Assembly: GCF_002067135.1 (NCBI RefSeq)
Contig: NZ_CP020105.1
Coordinates: 4,898,001 to 4,962,000 of the forward strand
Direction: 5' to 3'
Source of the DNA: Spirosoma rigui
Lineage (GTDB): Bacteria; Bacteroidota; Bacteroidia; Cytophagales; Spirosomataceae
Length of the DNA: 64,000 nucleotides
This document shows, piece after piece, positions 34,520 to 43,699 of this stretch; positions within the stretch are counted from its first letter, which is position 1, and every line of letters begins with the position of its first letter. A program made the translations under genes and the position numbers. Below the pieces are notes generated by a model. It had not been told where the DNA came from, searched no databases, and was given only the letters and a program-made list of their open reading frames with translations.

Positions 34520-37500
34520 TTACCCTTTTTGCCAGGTCGCCAGAAAAGCGTCGAATTCTAGTTTGAGCGCCTGTAGCGCTTCATTCAGACCACTGGTATC
34601 GGCCACTTTCAGTTTGCCTTCGGCCGTGCGGGCAATATCGGCTACGCGTGCTACCCCAATGGTACCGGCACTTCCCTTGAGCGTGTGCAGATGGCTTTTC
34701 ACGGTAGGAATATCACCCAGTGCATACGCATCGATGGCCCCGTTTACCAGTTCGGTAGCTTCCGTTACGAACTCTTCCATGATGCTATCGACCAAATCCT
34801 GCCCGCCAATATCGCGTAGCTGCCCCACAATCTCCTCATCAATAATCGGTAGTGCCGGCTCATTGATAACGGGGGCAGGAGTAGTTCGCTGCCCAGCATT
34901 GCCGGGCGCTTTCAACTGTCGGGCATCAACAATCTCTTTCACTTTAGCGATCAGACTCTGGGCGCGAATGGGCTTGGCAATGTAATCGTCCAGCCCCTGG
35001 CTAATGAATCGCTCCCGATCTTCACGCATTGAATACGCCGTCATCGCTACAATCGTAGGCAGGGTTTTGCCAAACTGCCCGCGCAGGTTTCGGGTCGTTT
35101 CGACCCCGTCCATGTCCGGCATCTGAATGTCCATGAAGATAACGTCGAACGTACTGCCTTCGCCGGCCGCCTGCTGGGCAAACGCAGCACCTACCTTTTC
35201 GATGGCCTCGGGACCGCTGGCAGCCGTTGTTACCAGGCAGCCCGCCTTACGCAGAATCTCGCTGGCCACTTTTCGGTTTACCGCATTGTCGTCCACCAGC
35301 AGCACAACCGGGTGGTAGGTACTAAAGAAGTTAGCGAGCGATATTTCGGCAACCTCGGTACTCTGCTGCGTTGGACTGATGGCCGTTTCTTTCAGTTCTA
35401 CCGTAAACCAGAACGTACTCCCCTGCCCTACCACCGACTCCACGCCAATGTCGCCCTTCATCAGGATAGCCAGTTCTTTTGAAATAGCCAGCCCCAGCCC
35501 GGTTCCGCCAAACGACTTGCGCGACGACGTATCGACCTGGCTGAAGGAGTTGAACAGCAGGTTGATGTTTTCGGGTGAAATACCGATGCCGGAATCTTTC
35601 ACGTCGACCCGGATACGGTTGAATTTGCCGCGCTTGCCAATCAGCGTTGCCTCGACCCGCACGGCGCCGTTTTCGGTGAACTTGATAGCGTTCGATGTCA
35701 GGTTAGACAATACCTGCAGCAAACGGGTCTGGTCGGCAATAACAAACGTAGGCAGGTCCGGGCTCAGGTGATACGTCAGGGTGTTGTTCTTGGAGTTGGC
35801 CTGCTGACCAAACAACGCGATCAGTTTTTCGAATATTTCCTGGAACGCCACCGGTGACTCATGGAGCGCCATTTTACCGGCTTCGATCTTCGAGAGGTCC
35901 AGAATATCGTTGAGAATATTGAGCAGCGTCTCGGACGAGCGTTTGATGGTTCGGACGTAGTCGCGCTGTTCACCGTCGAGGGTCGTGTCGTTCAGCAGGT
36001 CGATCATGCCGATAACGCCGTTCATAGGCGTTCTGATCTCGTGGCTCATATTGGCCAGGAAGCGCTCCTTCACTTTCAGCGAACGTTCGGCCTCATCCTT
36101 TGCTTTCACCAGTTCGGCCGACTGTTTCTTCAACTCTGTAATGTCCCGCGCCAGCACCGCTACCACCGGATCGCCGTTGGGGCCTTCGTTGAGCAGCAGC
36201 ATGTTAAACATAAACTGGCGCTCAGAGCCGTCCTTCCGACGCATACTCACCTCGAAGTTCCGAAGGCTGTGCGTCCGCCCCAGCCGGATCATGGCCCGGT
36301 GAATCTGGCTTTTGTTCATGAAATACTGCGTCACATCCTGGCCCAGCACTTCTTCGGGCGTGTAGCCCATGCGCTTGAACACCGAGGGGCTAATCATCGT
36401 AACGCGCCCTTTGCGGTCCACACGGGCGTAGATGTCCTGGAGGTTTTCAAAAATCCCCCGGAATTTCTCTTCACTCTGCCGGGTGGCGATCTCGGCCCGT
36501 TTGCGGTTGGTAATATCGCGCGCAATACCCGACACTTCTTCAATCACCCCTCCCGAAAGCAGAATCGGATTCAACTGAAAATCGAGCCACGTATCGGCCT
36601 CCGATTCGGGTAGTCCATCAATGCGGAGTTCAAAGTTCTGGGGAATACCCCGAAACGCCAGGCGGTACTTCTCTTCCAGCAGTTTGCGGCTCTCGGGACC
36701 AACCATGCGCCAGCCCAGATTCTGCGCGTTGCCGTTGAGCATGGGTGCCTGCCCGATGTTGCGTTCGAGCAGGCGCGTGTAGTTTTTATTGAACGACGTG
36801 AGTTGCAGGGCCTTGTTGACCGACCAGATCAGGTAGGTACTGCTGTCGAACATGGCGTTTAACCGGGCGTTTTGTTTATCCAGCGCAGCTTCGTCCTGCT
36901 TACGGGCAATGGCGAGCGCCACCTGCCCCGATATAAACTCCAGCAATTCCAGGTCTCGGGGTCCGTAGGTACGGGCATCGTCGTAAGATTTCACCCCAAT
37001 GATCCCCGTAATCTCGTCACCGATCCGCAGGGGCGCCGTTAGCATCACCTGCGGCTGCAACTGCCCATAGAGATCGATCTGGTGCTGTTCGGCGAGTTGC
37101 CGGATGTCTTTTTCGTACAGAAAAAGCGGTTTGTTAGCCTGGATCGTGTACTCGGTAAGGCCATTACCCAGCCGGCGCTTGGTAAACCGCATATTGCCGC
37201 CAAAATATTCGTCGACGTAGTACGGAAATGACAGGTAGGATTTACTGGAATCGTAGAGCGCAATGAAAAAGTTGCGCGCGTCGATGATGTTGCCCAGCTC
37301 ATCGTGAATCTTGTGGTACAACTCGTCGAGGTTGGGCGTGTTGATGGTCCAGTTGGCAATGCTGTAATACAGCTTCTGGGACTTTTCGGCCCGGACTTTG
37401 CCGGTGGTATCATGGAGAATACACCGGAAGGCGGTGGGTCGGCCGTTGTCGAAACGGCAGTTGACGCTCCCCGACAGAAAGATCGTTTTGTTGCTCTTGC

Positions 37501-38254
37501 TGCGGAAAACGGTTTCGATATAGGGCAGGTTAGCGCCACCCTGAATCCGTTTGAGCATCGTGAGGGTACTTTCGGCGTAATCGGGATGCAGCACATCGCG
37601 CAGGTTCAGGGATGCAATCTCGTCGGAGCTGTACCCCAGTACTTCCCGCCAGGCCCGGTTCACGAACATGAACTTCCCGTCGAGGTTGAGGAGCTGGATC
37701 AGGTCAGACGTATTGTCGACCAGGTCCTGCAACTGGGCATTGGTGTTGGACAGAGCCGAGGCAACCCGCCGTTTGTTGGTGACGTCCTCACCAATGATAG
37801 TAAACGACGCTACGTCCTGCCCCGACCCGTTTAAAATGAACGAGTTGAGCTGAACGTTACGGACGGCCCCGCTACGGGCCAGCAGGTTGATTTCTTTCTG
37901 TTCGGGGAAACCACCCTTGGCGAGCGCTTCGTCAAATTCAAATTCCAGCCGGGCACGGTCGGCGGCCGGAATGAATATATCGAAGAAGTTTTTGCCGACA
38001 ATATCGCCGGGTTGCCAGGCAGTAACCCGGTACGTATAGGGATTTACGTAGCTCAGCGTACCGTCGCGTTCGATGGTCACCCCGATCAGGTTGAGCTGAT
38101 CGACCGTCTGACGGACGTCGAAAGCGGGTTGCGGGTCGGAAAGAGCCACCTCGTCGCGTTCATTGTTGAGCCGCTTTATTTCGGCGACTAATTCATCTTT
38201 GGTTTTGGCTGACCAGCGCATACTAACAGTAGATCGATCGTATTGATGTGTCAA
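34520..38254 (-). CDS. Multi-PAS/GAF hybrid sensor histidine kinase with receiver and HPt domains
   Basis: A 1,244-residue cytoplasmic phosphorelay kinase; no TM is seen. In order: PAS (about 45-165, LNLIGVTIERDGTLSYVNPY), PAS (about 175-290), GAF (about 300-455, NIIDARNFFIALYD), PAS (about 460-590), PAS (about 595-710), HisKA with His738 in NMSHEIRTPMNG, HATPase with DSGIGI and GTGLGLAIS, receiver with Asp1042 in IFMDIQMPDMDG, and HPt with His1190 in HTLKGSAGTIG. All phosphotransfer residues are present. A second Met at residue 12 (38221) is an alternative start. No partner regulator lies nearby. Confidence 0.93.
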   Translation of the reverse strand: MTHQYDRSTVSMRWSAKTKDELVAEIKRLNNERDEVALSDPQPAFDVRQTVDQLNLIGVTIERDGTLSYVNPYTYRVTAWQPGDIVGKNFFDIFIPAADRARLEFEFDEALAKGGFPEQKEINLLARSGAVRNVQLNSFILNGSGQDVASFTIIGEDVTNKRRVASALSNTNAQLQDLVDNTSDLIQLLNLDGKFMFVNRAWREVLGYSSDEIASLNLRDVLHPDYAESTLTMLKRIQGGANLPYIETVFRSKSNKTIFLSGSVNCRFDNGRPTAFRCILHDTTGKVRAEKSQKLYYSIANWTINTPNLDELYHKIHDELGNIIDARNFFIALYDSSKSYLSFPYYVDEYFGGNMRFTKRRLGNGLTEYTIQANKPLFLYEKDIRQLAEQHQIDLYGQLQPQVMLTAPLRIGDEITGIIGVKSYDDARTYGPRDLELLEFISGQVALAIARKQDEAALDKQNARLNAMFDSSTYLIWSVNKALQLTSFNKNYTRLLERNIGQAPMLNGNAQNLGWRMVGPESRKLLEEKYRLAFRGIPQNFELRIDGLPESEADTWLDFQLNPILLSGGVIEEVSGIARDITNRKRAEIATRQSEEKFRGIFENLQDIYARVDRKGRVTMISPSVFKRMGYTPEEVLGQDVTQYFMNKSQIHRAMIRLGRTHSLRNFEVSMRRKDGSERQFMFNMLLLNEGPNGDPVVAVLARDITELKKQSAELVKAKDEAERSLKVKERFLANMSHEIRTPMNGVIGMIDLLNDTTLDGEQRDYVRTIKRSSETLLNILNDILDLSKIEAGKMALHESPVAFQEIFEKLIALFGQQANSKNNTLTYHLSPDLPTFVIADQTRLLQVLSNLTSNAIKFTENGAVRVEATLIGKRGKFNRIRVDVKDSGIGISPENINLLFNSFSQVDTSSRKSFGGTGLGLAISKELAILMKGDIGVESVVGQGSTFWFTVELKETAISPTQQSTEVAEISLANFFSTYHPVVLLVDDNAVNRKVASEILRKAGCLVTTAASGPEAIEKVGAAFAQQAAGEGSTFDVIFMDIQMPDMDGVETTRNLRGQFGKTLPTIVAMTAYSMREDRERFISQGLDDYIAKPIRAQSLIAKVKEIVDARQLKAPGNAGQRTTPAPVINEPALPIIDEEIVGQLRDIGGQDLVDSIMEEFVTEATELVNGAIDAYALGDIPTVKSHLHTLKGSAGTIGVARVADIARTAEGKLKVADTSGLNEALQALKLEFDAFLATWQKG

Positions 38255-38461
38255 TCAGTTCGGGTGCAGTGGGTCTGCCGACCCGGCCGCTACCTGGCTG
38301 TTTAACTACGGAGAAAACAATTAAATTTACGAAAAATGCTGAATTGACCCATCAGGAAAGTGCGGGCGACATGAAATAAGGCGTATTACCAACGGGATGC
38401 ATGCTGGTTTATCATTCGCGGTATACGTATTTTGTGTTTTGTTACCTTTCCTTTACATGCC

Positions 38462-38797
38462 ATGCTCCACCGTTCCTTTTGTTGTCTGCTTCTGCTGGCG
38501 CTGATCGCCTGCGAGCCCTTTGATCTTACCCAGAAAAATTTCCCGACCTGCATAAAGCCCACCGCCGAAATAGGCTATACCGCTGACCGGCTGGACGTTA
38601 CTTTATTCCTCAAAGACCAGCAGGGCGATATTACCACCGTAGGATGGGACCCCGGCGATGGCAAGGGCAAAAACCGCGTTGGAACCCGCGTTACGTATAA
38701 CTACGAGAAGGCGGGCAAGTACACCGTATCCATGGTGCTCGTCAATGCCTGCGATGACAAGTTCACCAAAACCGCCGAAATAACCGTAACTAACTAA
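38462..38797 (+). CDS. Small PKD-like lipoprotein
   Basis: A 111-residue lipoprotein with signal and lipobox LALIACEPF, starting at MLHRSF (an upstream Met at 38432 is less likely). The mature part is one PKD-like beta domain: CIKPTAEIGYTADRLDVTLF, VGWDPGDGKGKNRVG and the typical YNYEKAGKYTVSMVLVNACD. Two cysteines may pair. PKD domains mediate contacts at the surface. It starts a run of plus-strand envelope genes. Confidence 0.75.
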   Translation: MLHRSFCCLLLLALIACEPFDLTQKNFPTCIKPTAEIGYTADRLDVTLFLKDQQGDITTVGWDPGDGKGKNRVGTRVTYNYEKAGKYTVSMVLVNACDDKFTKTAEITVTN

Positions 38798-38832
38798 GCC
38801 GACGTTCGCCCTGAACGTCCTCTTCCACTCCT

Positions 38833-39882
38833 ATGCGTTTACTACTACTTGTTTGTTTAGGCTTACTCCTGGCCTTTCCCGGTCAGGCTCAGGAACGGGT
38901 TCGCAATATCCGGTTGCGGGTGGCCGACTCCTCCCAGATCGAGATCCGGTACGACCTCGTTTCGACCCAACCCGGCGATTCGGTCTACCTTGAAATCAGA
39001 AGTCGCTTGCGTGGGCAGTTACGCATCCTGCCCGAGTTTGTGCGGGGTGACGTGGGCAAACGGATCGAAGCGGGCTCCGACCGCCGAATCATCTGGAATG
39101 CGCTGGGAAACGGCTATTCGCTGAACGAAGAAATTCGGGCTACGGTGCTGGTGAAAACGAACTCAGTCCCACCCGCTCGCCCCGCCCCCGTAGCAGCGGC
39201 TCCAAAACCGGCTACCGGGCAACCGGTAAAGCCCGGTACCGAAACGGCTCAGCCATCCGTAGCGGTCACGCCCCAGCCTACTGACACCAGCCCGACCCGG
39301 CCAACGCCGGCCCCCGTAGCGGCAACACCCGTCATGCCAAATGCCGGAAAACCGGAGCCGGCCCGGCCAGCCCCAGCGCTGGCTACAGCGCCGGTCAGTC
39401 CGGCCACGCCCGCCCCAACCGGCGCCGTAGCGACCGATACGGTCATACCCAGGAAATCACGGTATACGGGACCCGCCTGGGCGTTACTGTCGGCCGTTTT
39501 GCCGGGTGTGGGCAACATATTCGTTCAGACGCCAAAACCAAAAATCGGCTTCCGGCCGTTGCTCACGTTCGGTTGTTACGGGTTGCTGGTCTATGGGCTA
39601 CAGGAACGCAATAAGTCGCGCGAAGTCTATGATGTATACCAGCAGCAGAAGAATGCCGCTACCGGTGAGTCGTACTACCAGACGGCCAATGGCCATCACC
39701 ATACTTACTACCTGGCCACGAGGGGGGCGCTTATAGTGGCCGTGGCCGATGTGCTGCTGACCTTTTCCCGGGGCATTCGCAACCAGAAAACACAAGCCGC
39801 CAACCGTCCACCCGCTCCCGTTTCGTTCCGGCCGGGCCTGCAGGCGGGTCAACCCACCGCCGTTGTTCGCTACTCATTCTGA
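38833..39882 (+). CDS. Exported protein with proline/alanine-rich linker and C-terminal membrane segments
   Basis: A 349-residue protein with a signal peptide (LLLVCLGLLLAFPGQAQ). Residues about 20-110 form a beta domain (VRNIRLRVADSSQIEIRYD, VRGDVGKRIEAGSDRRIIWN), similar to domains in Bacteroidota surface proteins. A long Pro/Ala/Thr-rich linker runs from about 115 to 205. The C-terminus (AWALLSAVLPGVGNIFVQ, FGCYGLLVYGLQE and GALIVAVADVLLTF) has two or three hydrophobic segments, with the SAVLPGVG motif seen in DUF5683-like domains. Function unknown. The gap to its neighbours suggests cotranscription. Confidence 0.7.
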   Translation: MRLLLLVCLGLLLAFPGQAQERVRNIRLRVADSSQIEIRYDLVSTQPGDSVYLEIRSRLRGQLRILPEFVRGDVGKRIEAGSDRRIIWNALGNGYSLNEEIRATVLVKTNSVPPARPAPVAAAPKPATGQPVKPGTETAQPSVAVTPQPTDTSPTRPTPAPVAATPVMPNAGKPEPARPAPALATAPVSPATPAPTGAVATDTVIPRKSRYTGPAWALLSAVLPGVGNIFVQTPKPKIGFRPLLTFGCYGLLVYGLQERNKSREVYDVYQQQKNAATGESYYQTANGHHHTYYLATRGALIVAVADVLLTFSRGIRNQKTQAANRPPAPVSFRPGLQAGQPTAVVRYSF

Positions 39883-39901
39883 CCTGATACCCCTGAAAGC
39901 C

Positions 39902-40831
39902 ATGCGTCCCTATCTCCTGATCTTATTCTTCGCATCTACCCTGGCCAGTAGCCTTGCGCAGCCGACCCAGCGTGCCAGGCCGGTCATTATTTCGGCAGCG
40001 AGCGACTGGCAGCGAGTCACGTTCAAGCCAACACCACCGCCCCGCGCGGCCCAGCCGGCAACCAGTGCTCCACCAGCCAGTTCGCCCGCTGTGAAGCCCG
40101 TAACCAGCACGCCACCCAGTAGCCCGCCCGCTGCGAGGGCCGTAGCCGGTTCAATGCCTGCGTCTCCGGCACCGGCAACCGTTTCGCAGGCAGCACCAGC
40201 CTCCCCGTCGACTGCTATCGTCGAGTCAGCCCCCCAGCGTCCGGCCCCAACGAAAGAAGGGTACCGCCCCGCTTTTACCGGCGATTTTGCCACCAACCGC
40301 AACGGCTGGAAAGCCGGCAACAAAGGGGATTACAACTACCAGATCGGGCTGGGGAAATATAATATCCGGAAACGAAGGACGAATACGAAAGAGGTAGCGT
40401 TTAGTTACGTACCGCTCCCCTCCCAAATCAACCTGAATATTGCTGAGACGTTTACGATCAAGGTCGACGTAGTGGCCGATTCGGGAAGTATTCCAACGGG
40501 TGGACTTGTGTTCGGCGTAGCTGATTCGCTCAATTACTGCGCTTTTGCCCTCAACGGTGCAGGCGAAATCACCATTGCCCGGGTCGTCAACGGCGAGTCA
40601 GTCGATGATTATATGCCGGGTGATTATTTCAAGCCGGGTGTGGCGCTGGAAAAGAACCGGGACCGGCTTATCATCCAGCGCAACGGCGAAGAGCTTCATT
40701 TTTACATCAACGACCGTGAAGTGCGGAGTAGCCCTTATCCGTTCAAAATGCTGTCGGGCAACGGAATTGGCCTGATGACCAATGCTTACTGGACATCGTT
40801 TCAGAAGCTGTCGGTAACGCTGGGCTTGTGA
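39902..40831 (+). CDS. Exported protein with concanavalin/LamG-like domain
   Basis: A 309-residue protein with a signal peptide (MRPYLLILFFASTLASSLAQ). Residues about 45-120 are a Pro/Ala/Ser-rich linker. The C-terminal 180 residues form a beta-sandwich like the DUF1080/LamG group: FATNRNGWKAGNKGDYNYQI, FTIKVDVVADSGSIPTGGLV, LIIQRNGEELHFYINDREV and GNGIGLMTNAYW. Such domains bind carbohydrates. The start at 39902 removes an in-frame extension overlapping the previous gene. The linker resembles that of the upstream protein. Confidence 0.75.
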   Translation: MRPYLLILFFASTLASSLAQPTQRARPVIISAASDWQRVTFKPTPPPRAAQPATSAPPASSPAVKPVTSTPPSSPPAARAVAGSMPASPAPATVSQAAPASPSTAIVESAPQRPAPTKEGYRPAFTGDFATNRNGWKAGNKGDYNYQIGLGKYNIRKRRTNTKEVAFSYVPLPSQINLNIAETFTIKVDVVADSGSIPTGGLVFGVADSLNYCAFALNGAGEITIARVVNGESVDDYMPGDYFKPGVALEKNRDRLIIQRNGEELHFYINDREVRSSPYPFKMLSGNGIGLMTNAYWTSFQKLSVTLGL

Positions 40832-40902
40832 GCCGGCTTCGGACTGATTGTCAACCTATTAAATAAAGTAATCAAATAAACTAACCCCTAACACATAGTA
40901 TT

Positions 40903-41007
40903 ATGTCGAAAAGTCAGGACGCCAAAAAGAGCGCCAAAAAGGAACCGGCGAAAACACCGAAGGAGAAAAAAGAAGAAAAGAAGCTGAAGAAATCGAAGAA
41001 GGATTAA
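40903..41007 (+). CDS. 34-residue lysine-rich small protein
   Basis: A short ORF (ATG 40903, TAA ends at 41007) with 15 Lys among 34 residues plus Glu, Pro, Ala and Ser; it starts MSKSQDAKKSAKKEPAKTPK and ends KLKKSKKD. It has no hydrophobic segment. An AT-rich leader precedes it, and a GC-rich hairpin follows the stop after 16 bases. The composition is like nucleic-acid-binding or histone-H1-like tails, which is only inference. Confidence 0.6.
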   Translation: MSKSQDAKKSAKKEPAKTPKEKKEEKKLKKSKKD

Positions 41008-41023
41008 CTTTTTTTCTGGTATA

Positions 41024-41056
41024 CCCTCCCCCCCGGCTCGCTCCCAGGGGGGAGGG
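41024..41056. terminator. GC-rich hairpin between convergent genes
   Basis: CCCTCCCCCC (41024-41033) pairs with GGGGGGAGGG (41047-41056) over a 13-base loop. It separates the lysine-rich small gene from the convergent small exported protein gene. There is no T-tract directly after the stem in either direction, although TTTTTTT lies just before it. Confidence 0.5.
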
Positions 41057-41061
41057 CAATT

Positions 41062-41370
41062 CTATTGCCTGAGCGTATCTTTTTTAGCCCCTTCCAGCGG
41101 AATGGCAACGCCGAATGCCCTCGGATCGCTGGGCGGACTCGTCCGTAGCCGGCGTTTTCTGCCTTTTGGCTGGGAAACGGGTTGAGCATTGGGATTGGGA
41201 GACGATTGCAGCAATGTGCCCGGACCGGACAGGGGCGTGTCGACGCCGGGAATGGGCACCGTAGTGGTCGGGGACGGTGACGGACGGGTAGCACGGGCCG
41301 TGTCGGTCTGCGCCACGCAGACATGAGTCAACAGACCAAACAGGGAGAAAACCAGCATCGAGCGTATCAT
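41062..41370 (-). CDS. Small exported protein, unknown function
   Basis: A 102-residue protein starting at MIRSMLVFSLFGLLTHVCVA, a likely signal peptide; an upstream Met at 41406 is less likely. The mature part is Pro/Thr/Ser-rich (ATRPSPSPTTTVPIPGVDTP) with a basic patch (KGRKRRLRT) and a short end (AFGVAIPLEGAKKDTL). It has no recognisable domain. It lies 71 bases downstream of the WG-repeat gene on the same strand and could be the last gene of the tubulin/actin-like operon. Confidence 0.6.
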   Translation of the reverse strand: MIRSMLVFSLFGLLTHVCVAQTDTARATRPSPSPTTTVPIPGVDTPLSGPGTLLQSSPNPNAQPVSQPKGRKRRLRTSPPSDPRAFGVAIPLEGAKKDTLRQ

Positions 41371-41441
41371 AGAGCTTTTTCGTTGAGTACAGTGCGTTTG
41401 CACCAATACATCAACTATCTTTTATGCGATACGGTTACGGC

Positions 41442-42878
41442 TTATTTTTTGATCTGCTCCCCTTCCCGGTTAATGGTCATAAGCTGGCCATTCAGAAAGA
41501 CAGCAGCCCTGTCATTGCGGAACGGCGTGACGGCTTCATAATCGGGTTGAATCACCCATTCGTCGGCTTCGTTGATGAAGCCCCAGCGCCCGTTACTCCG
41601 GGCACGTCGCCAGCCGCGCTCGTCAGTTCCCAACTCTACCTTATCGTAAGGTTTGTTCCCGAAGGCTTCCTCATATTTACCCATACGGGCATCGGCCGGT
41701 GATGCGGGCCGGGTCACCGGCTCATCGGGAACAGAGCCGGCCGGTGGTGCTTTTTCCGAAGCAGGCGACTTTGTCGCAACCTCAGGTCTTAGTGGCTTCT
41801 CCTCCGCCACAGCTACGGGCGGATCGGCGGTCGTAGCTGGCTCATCAACAGGCACATCCGTCACGCTTTCTTCCGTTTCATTCGTAGCCTGTTGCTGGCG
41901 TTTACTCCGCTCGTTTGACGCTTTCCGGCGGGTCGGGCGTTCTGTCTGGCGGTCGGGTTTACGGTAAGGTTCGGGCGTTTGGTTGTTGTTTCGGATAAAC
42001 CAGTAAATGAGAGCCAGTAGCGCCAGGGCAAACAGCACCCCGTATAAACCACTGTTATCCCGTGGGATCACCTCCACCCGCACTGTACTGAGCGGGTTAT
42101 TATGCGCGTCGAATAAGGTATAGTCGGCGGTTTTAGTGGGCTTTATCCAGCCCCGATTCTTGGGGGATAGCCCTTCCCCCAGGTCATCGATTGTGACGGC
42201 CAGCAGATTCTCGACATCCCACTCCAGCGTCACGGCATCACCTTTGCGAATACGCGCCGGAGTGGCCGTAAATGAGCGAACAACGGGCGAGGGACCAACC
42301 GGGGCTGGTGCTGGTTCTACGTAAACGGGTGGCGGGGGCGGTACATAAACCGGGGGCTTTGGCCGTTCCGGAGCGGGAGCCGTAACGGTTGGCGCAACAA
42401 CGGGCTCCACGGGTGCGGGACGTAGCACGGGCTCTTTAGGCTCGATCAGGTCGTCGAATGGCTTCGTTTTAACAACCGGAGCATTACTCGGAGCAGGTGA
42501 CTCGGCGGGCGGTATGGGTGCCGGAGCAGGTGCGGTAACCTTGCTGATCCGGCCAAGTTCGGCCGGTACCCATTTGTTACGCACAAAATCGGGCGACAGA
42601 TTCAGCGAGCGGGCGGCATTGACAATCTGATTCAGATCCTGATCAATAAACTGGCTACGCGAAGGCTGCGCCAGACGGGCAATCCGGGCCTGGATATTCT
42701 GGAATAAAATGCTGTTGTTGCTGACCTCCTGACTCACCTCGTTGGCTTTTTTCAACGCAATTTCGAGCGGAAGCCCGGCCGCCTGCGCATCCTGGAGGTA
42801 GCCATTGCTACGCCAGACATCGGGGCCGTTGAGCACAATGGCTTCGCGGAGTCGGTCGATCAGTTCGGTTTCGGTCAT
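41442..42878 (-). CDS. Ig-like, single-TM, WG-repeat protein (operon gene 7)
   Basis: A 478-residue protein without a signal peptide. Residues 1-110 are helical (TELIDRLREAIVLNGPDVWR). A Pro-rich linker follows; residues about 195-275 form an Ig-like beta domain (VRSFTATPARIRKGDAVTLE, ADYTLFDAHNNPLSTVRVEV). One TM lies at about 280-298 (LYGVLFALALLALIYWFI). After a long charged/Pro linker, one WG repeat (GRWGFINEADEWVIQPDYEA) and a second half repeat close the protein. WG repeats are usually protein-binding. It is the last clear gene of the minus-strand operon; function unknown. Confidence 0.75.
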   Translation of the reverse strand: MTETELIDRLREAIVLNGPDVWRSNGYLQDAQAAGLPLEIALKKANEVSQEVSNNSILFQNIQARIARLAQPSRSQFIDQDLNQIVNAARSLNLSPDFVRNKWVPAELGRISKVTAPAPAPIPPAESPAPSNAPVVKTKPFDDLIEPKEPVLRPAPVEPVVAPTVTAPAPERPKPPVYVPPPPPVYVEPAPAPVGPSPVVRSFTATPARIRKGDAVTLEWDVENLLAVTIDDLGEGLSPKNRGWIKPTKTADYTLFDAHNNPLSTVRVEVIPRDNSGLYGVLFALALLALIYWFIRNNNQTPEPYRKPDRQTERPTRRKASNERSKRQQQATNETEESVTDVPVDEPATTADPPVAVAEEKPLRPEVATKSPASEKAPPAGSVPDEPVTRPASPADARMGKYEEAFGNKPYDKVELGTDERGWRRARSNGRWGFINEADEWVIQPDYEAVTPFRNDRAAVFLNGQLMTINREGEQIKK

Positions 42879-42995
42879 TGATTCAGGGGCGTGTGTATGG
42901 TTATTGCTGCGTAAATATCCGCATACGGTTTCATCATCGGCAACCCGGTCGTGCCGGCGCTGTCGATAGAAACGTCCTTACCTAAACACGAAATT

Positions 42996-43610
42996 TTACT
43001 CAAACGTCACCACATTGCGCCGGTAATCGACCGAAATTTTGCCAAACTGCGACAAAGCTGACTGCCCCAGCAGCAGTGGGGCTTTGGTGCCGCTGACAAT
43101 ATTAGCGCTGACGTTTTCGAGAACGCGGTCACCAATCTGCACCGATTTCAGCCGAATCACTGCACCCGGCGAAATAGCGCCCGTGGCATCTTTAAAGCGA
43201 GACTGCCCAATGATGTCTGCTTTGGTGATGGCTCCCTGCTTATACATGAATTCCGCTTCGGCATCCGACATGGAGATGAGACTGGCGCCCGTATCCAGAA
43301 TAAACTTCATGGGTACGCCATTGACCGTGACCGGTACTTTATAAACGCCATTCTCCCGTTCCATCGCCACTTCGGTAGGCCCATCGCCAATCTGCTTCAG
43401 CACGGGCTTTTGCGCCGGTCGGGCTGGCGATTCCAGCTCGCTGTCGGTACGCGATTCGCCGGAGGTACGGGCCGTGTTCTGAGCGGGTTGACTGGTAGTC
43501 GTACGCTTGGTCCGACGGGTATTGTGACTTCCCGAGCGCGAGCAGCCCGAGCAACCCGTAAGGTAAAGCGTAACCCAGAGAACCAGTATGGAAAGGGCAA
43601 ATCGAACCAT
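42996..43610 (-). CDS. Retropepsin-like aspartic protease lipoprotein (operon gene 6)
   Basis: A 204-residue lipoprotein with lipobox YLTGCSGC. After a Ser/Thr/Arg-rich linker, residues about 75-204 form a retropepsin-like clan AA domain: KVPVTVNGVPMKFILDTGAS with catalytic Asp106 in DTGAS, FKDATGAISPGAVI, and LLLGQSALSQFGKISVDYRR at the end, as in the TIGR02281 family. It would act as a dimer, anchored to an envelope membrane. It lies 87 bases after gene 5 and 117 bases before gene 7 of the operon. The substrate is unknown. Confidence 0.85.
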   Translation of the reverse strand: MVRFALSILVLWVTLYLTGCSGCSRSGSHNTRRTKRTTTSQPAQNTARTSGESRTDSELESPARPAQKPVLKQIGDGPTEVAMERENGVYKVPVTVNGVPMKFILDTGASLISMSDAEAEFMYKQGAITKADIIGQSRFKDATGAISPGAVIRLKSVQIGDRVLENVSANIVSGTKAPLLLGQSALSQFGKISVDYRRNVVTFE

Positions 43611-43640
43611 ATGTAGAGTTAAGAATGATCCCGTTCGAGC

Positions 43641-43699
43641 AGGCTGGTTGGGTGAAGGCCCGTGCTTTTACTCAAAGCATTCATTCACCCAACCAGCCT
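43641..43699. repeat. 16-bp inverted repeat in operon gap 5/6
   Basis: Arms 43641-43656 and 43684-43699 (AGGCTGGTTGGGTGAA and its complement) pair perfectly, with an inner GCTTT/AAAGC stem in the loop. It overlaps the stop codon of the coiled-coil gene and lies before the retropepsin gene. No T-tract follows on the minus strand. Confidence 0.7.

Noticed and set aside
35861-36613. A 250-codon antisense frame in the hybrid kinase gene
   Set aside because: The kinase domains are complete on the other strand, and the antisense protein resembles nothing.
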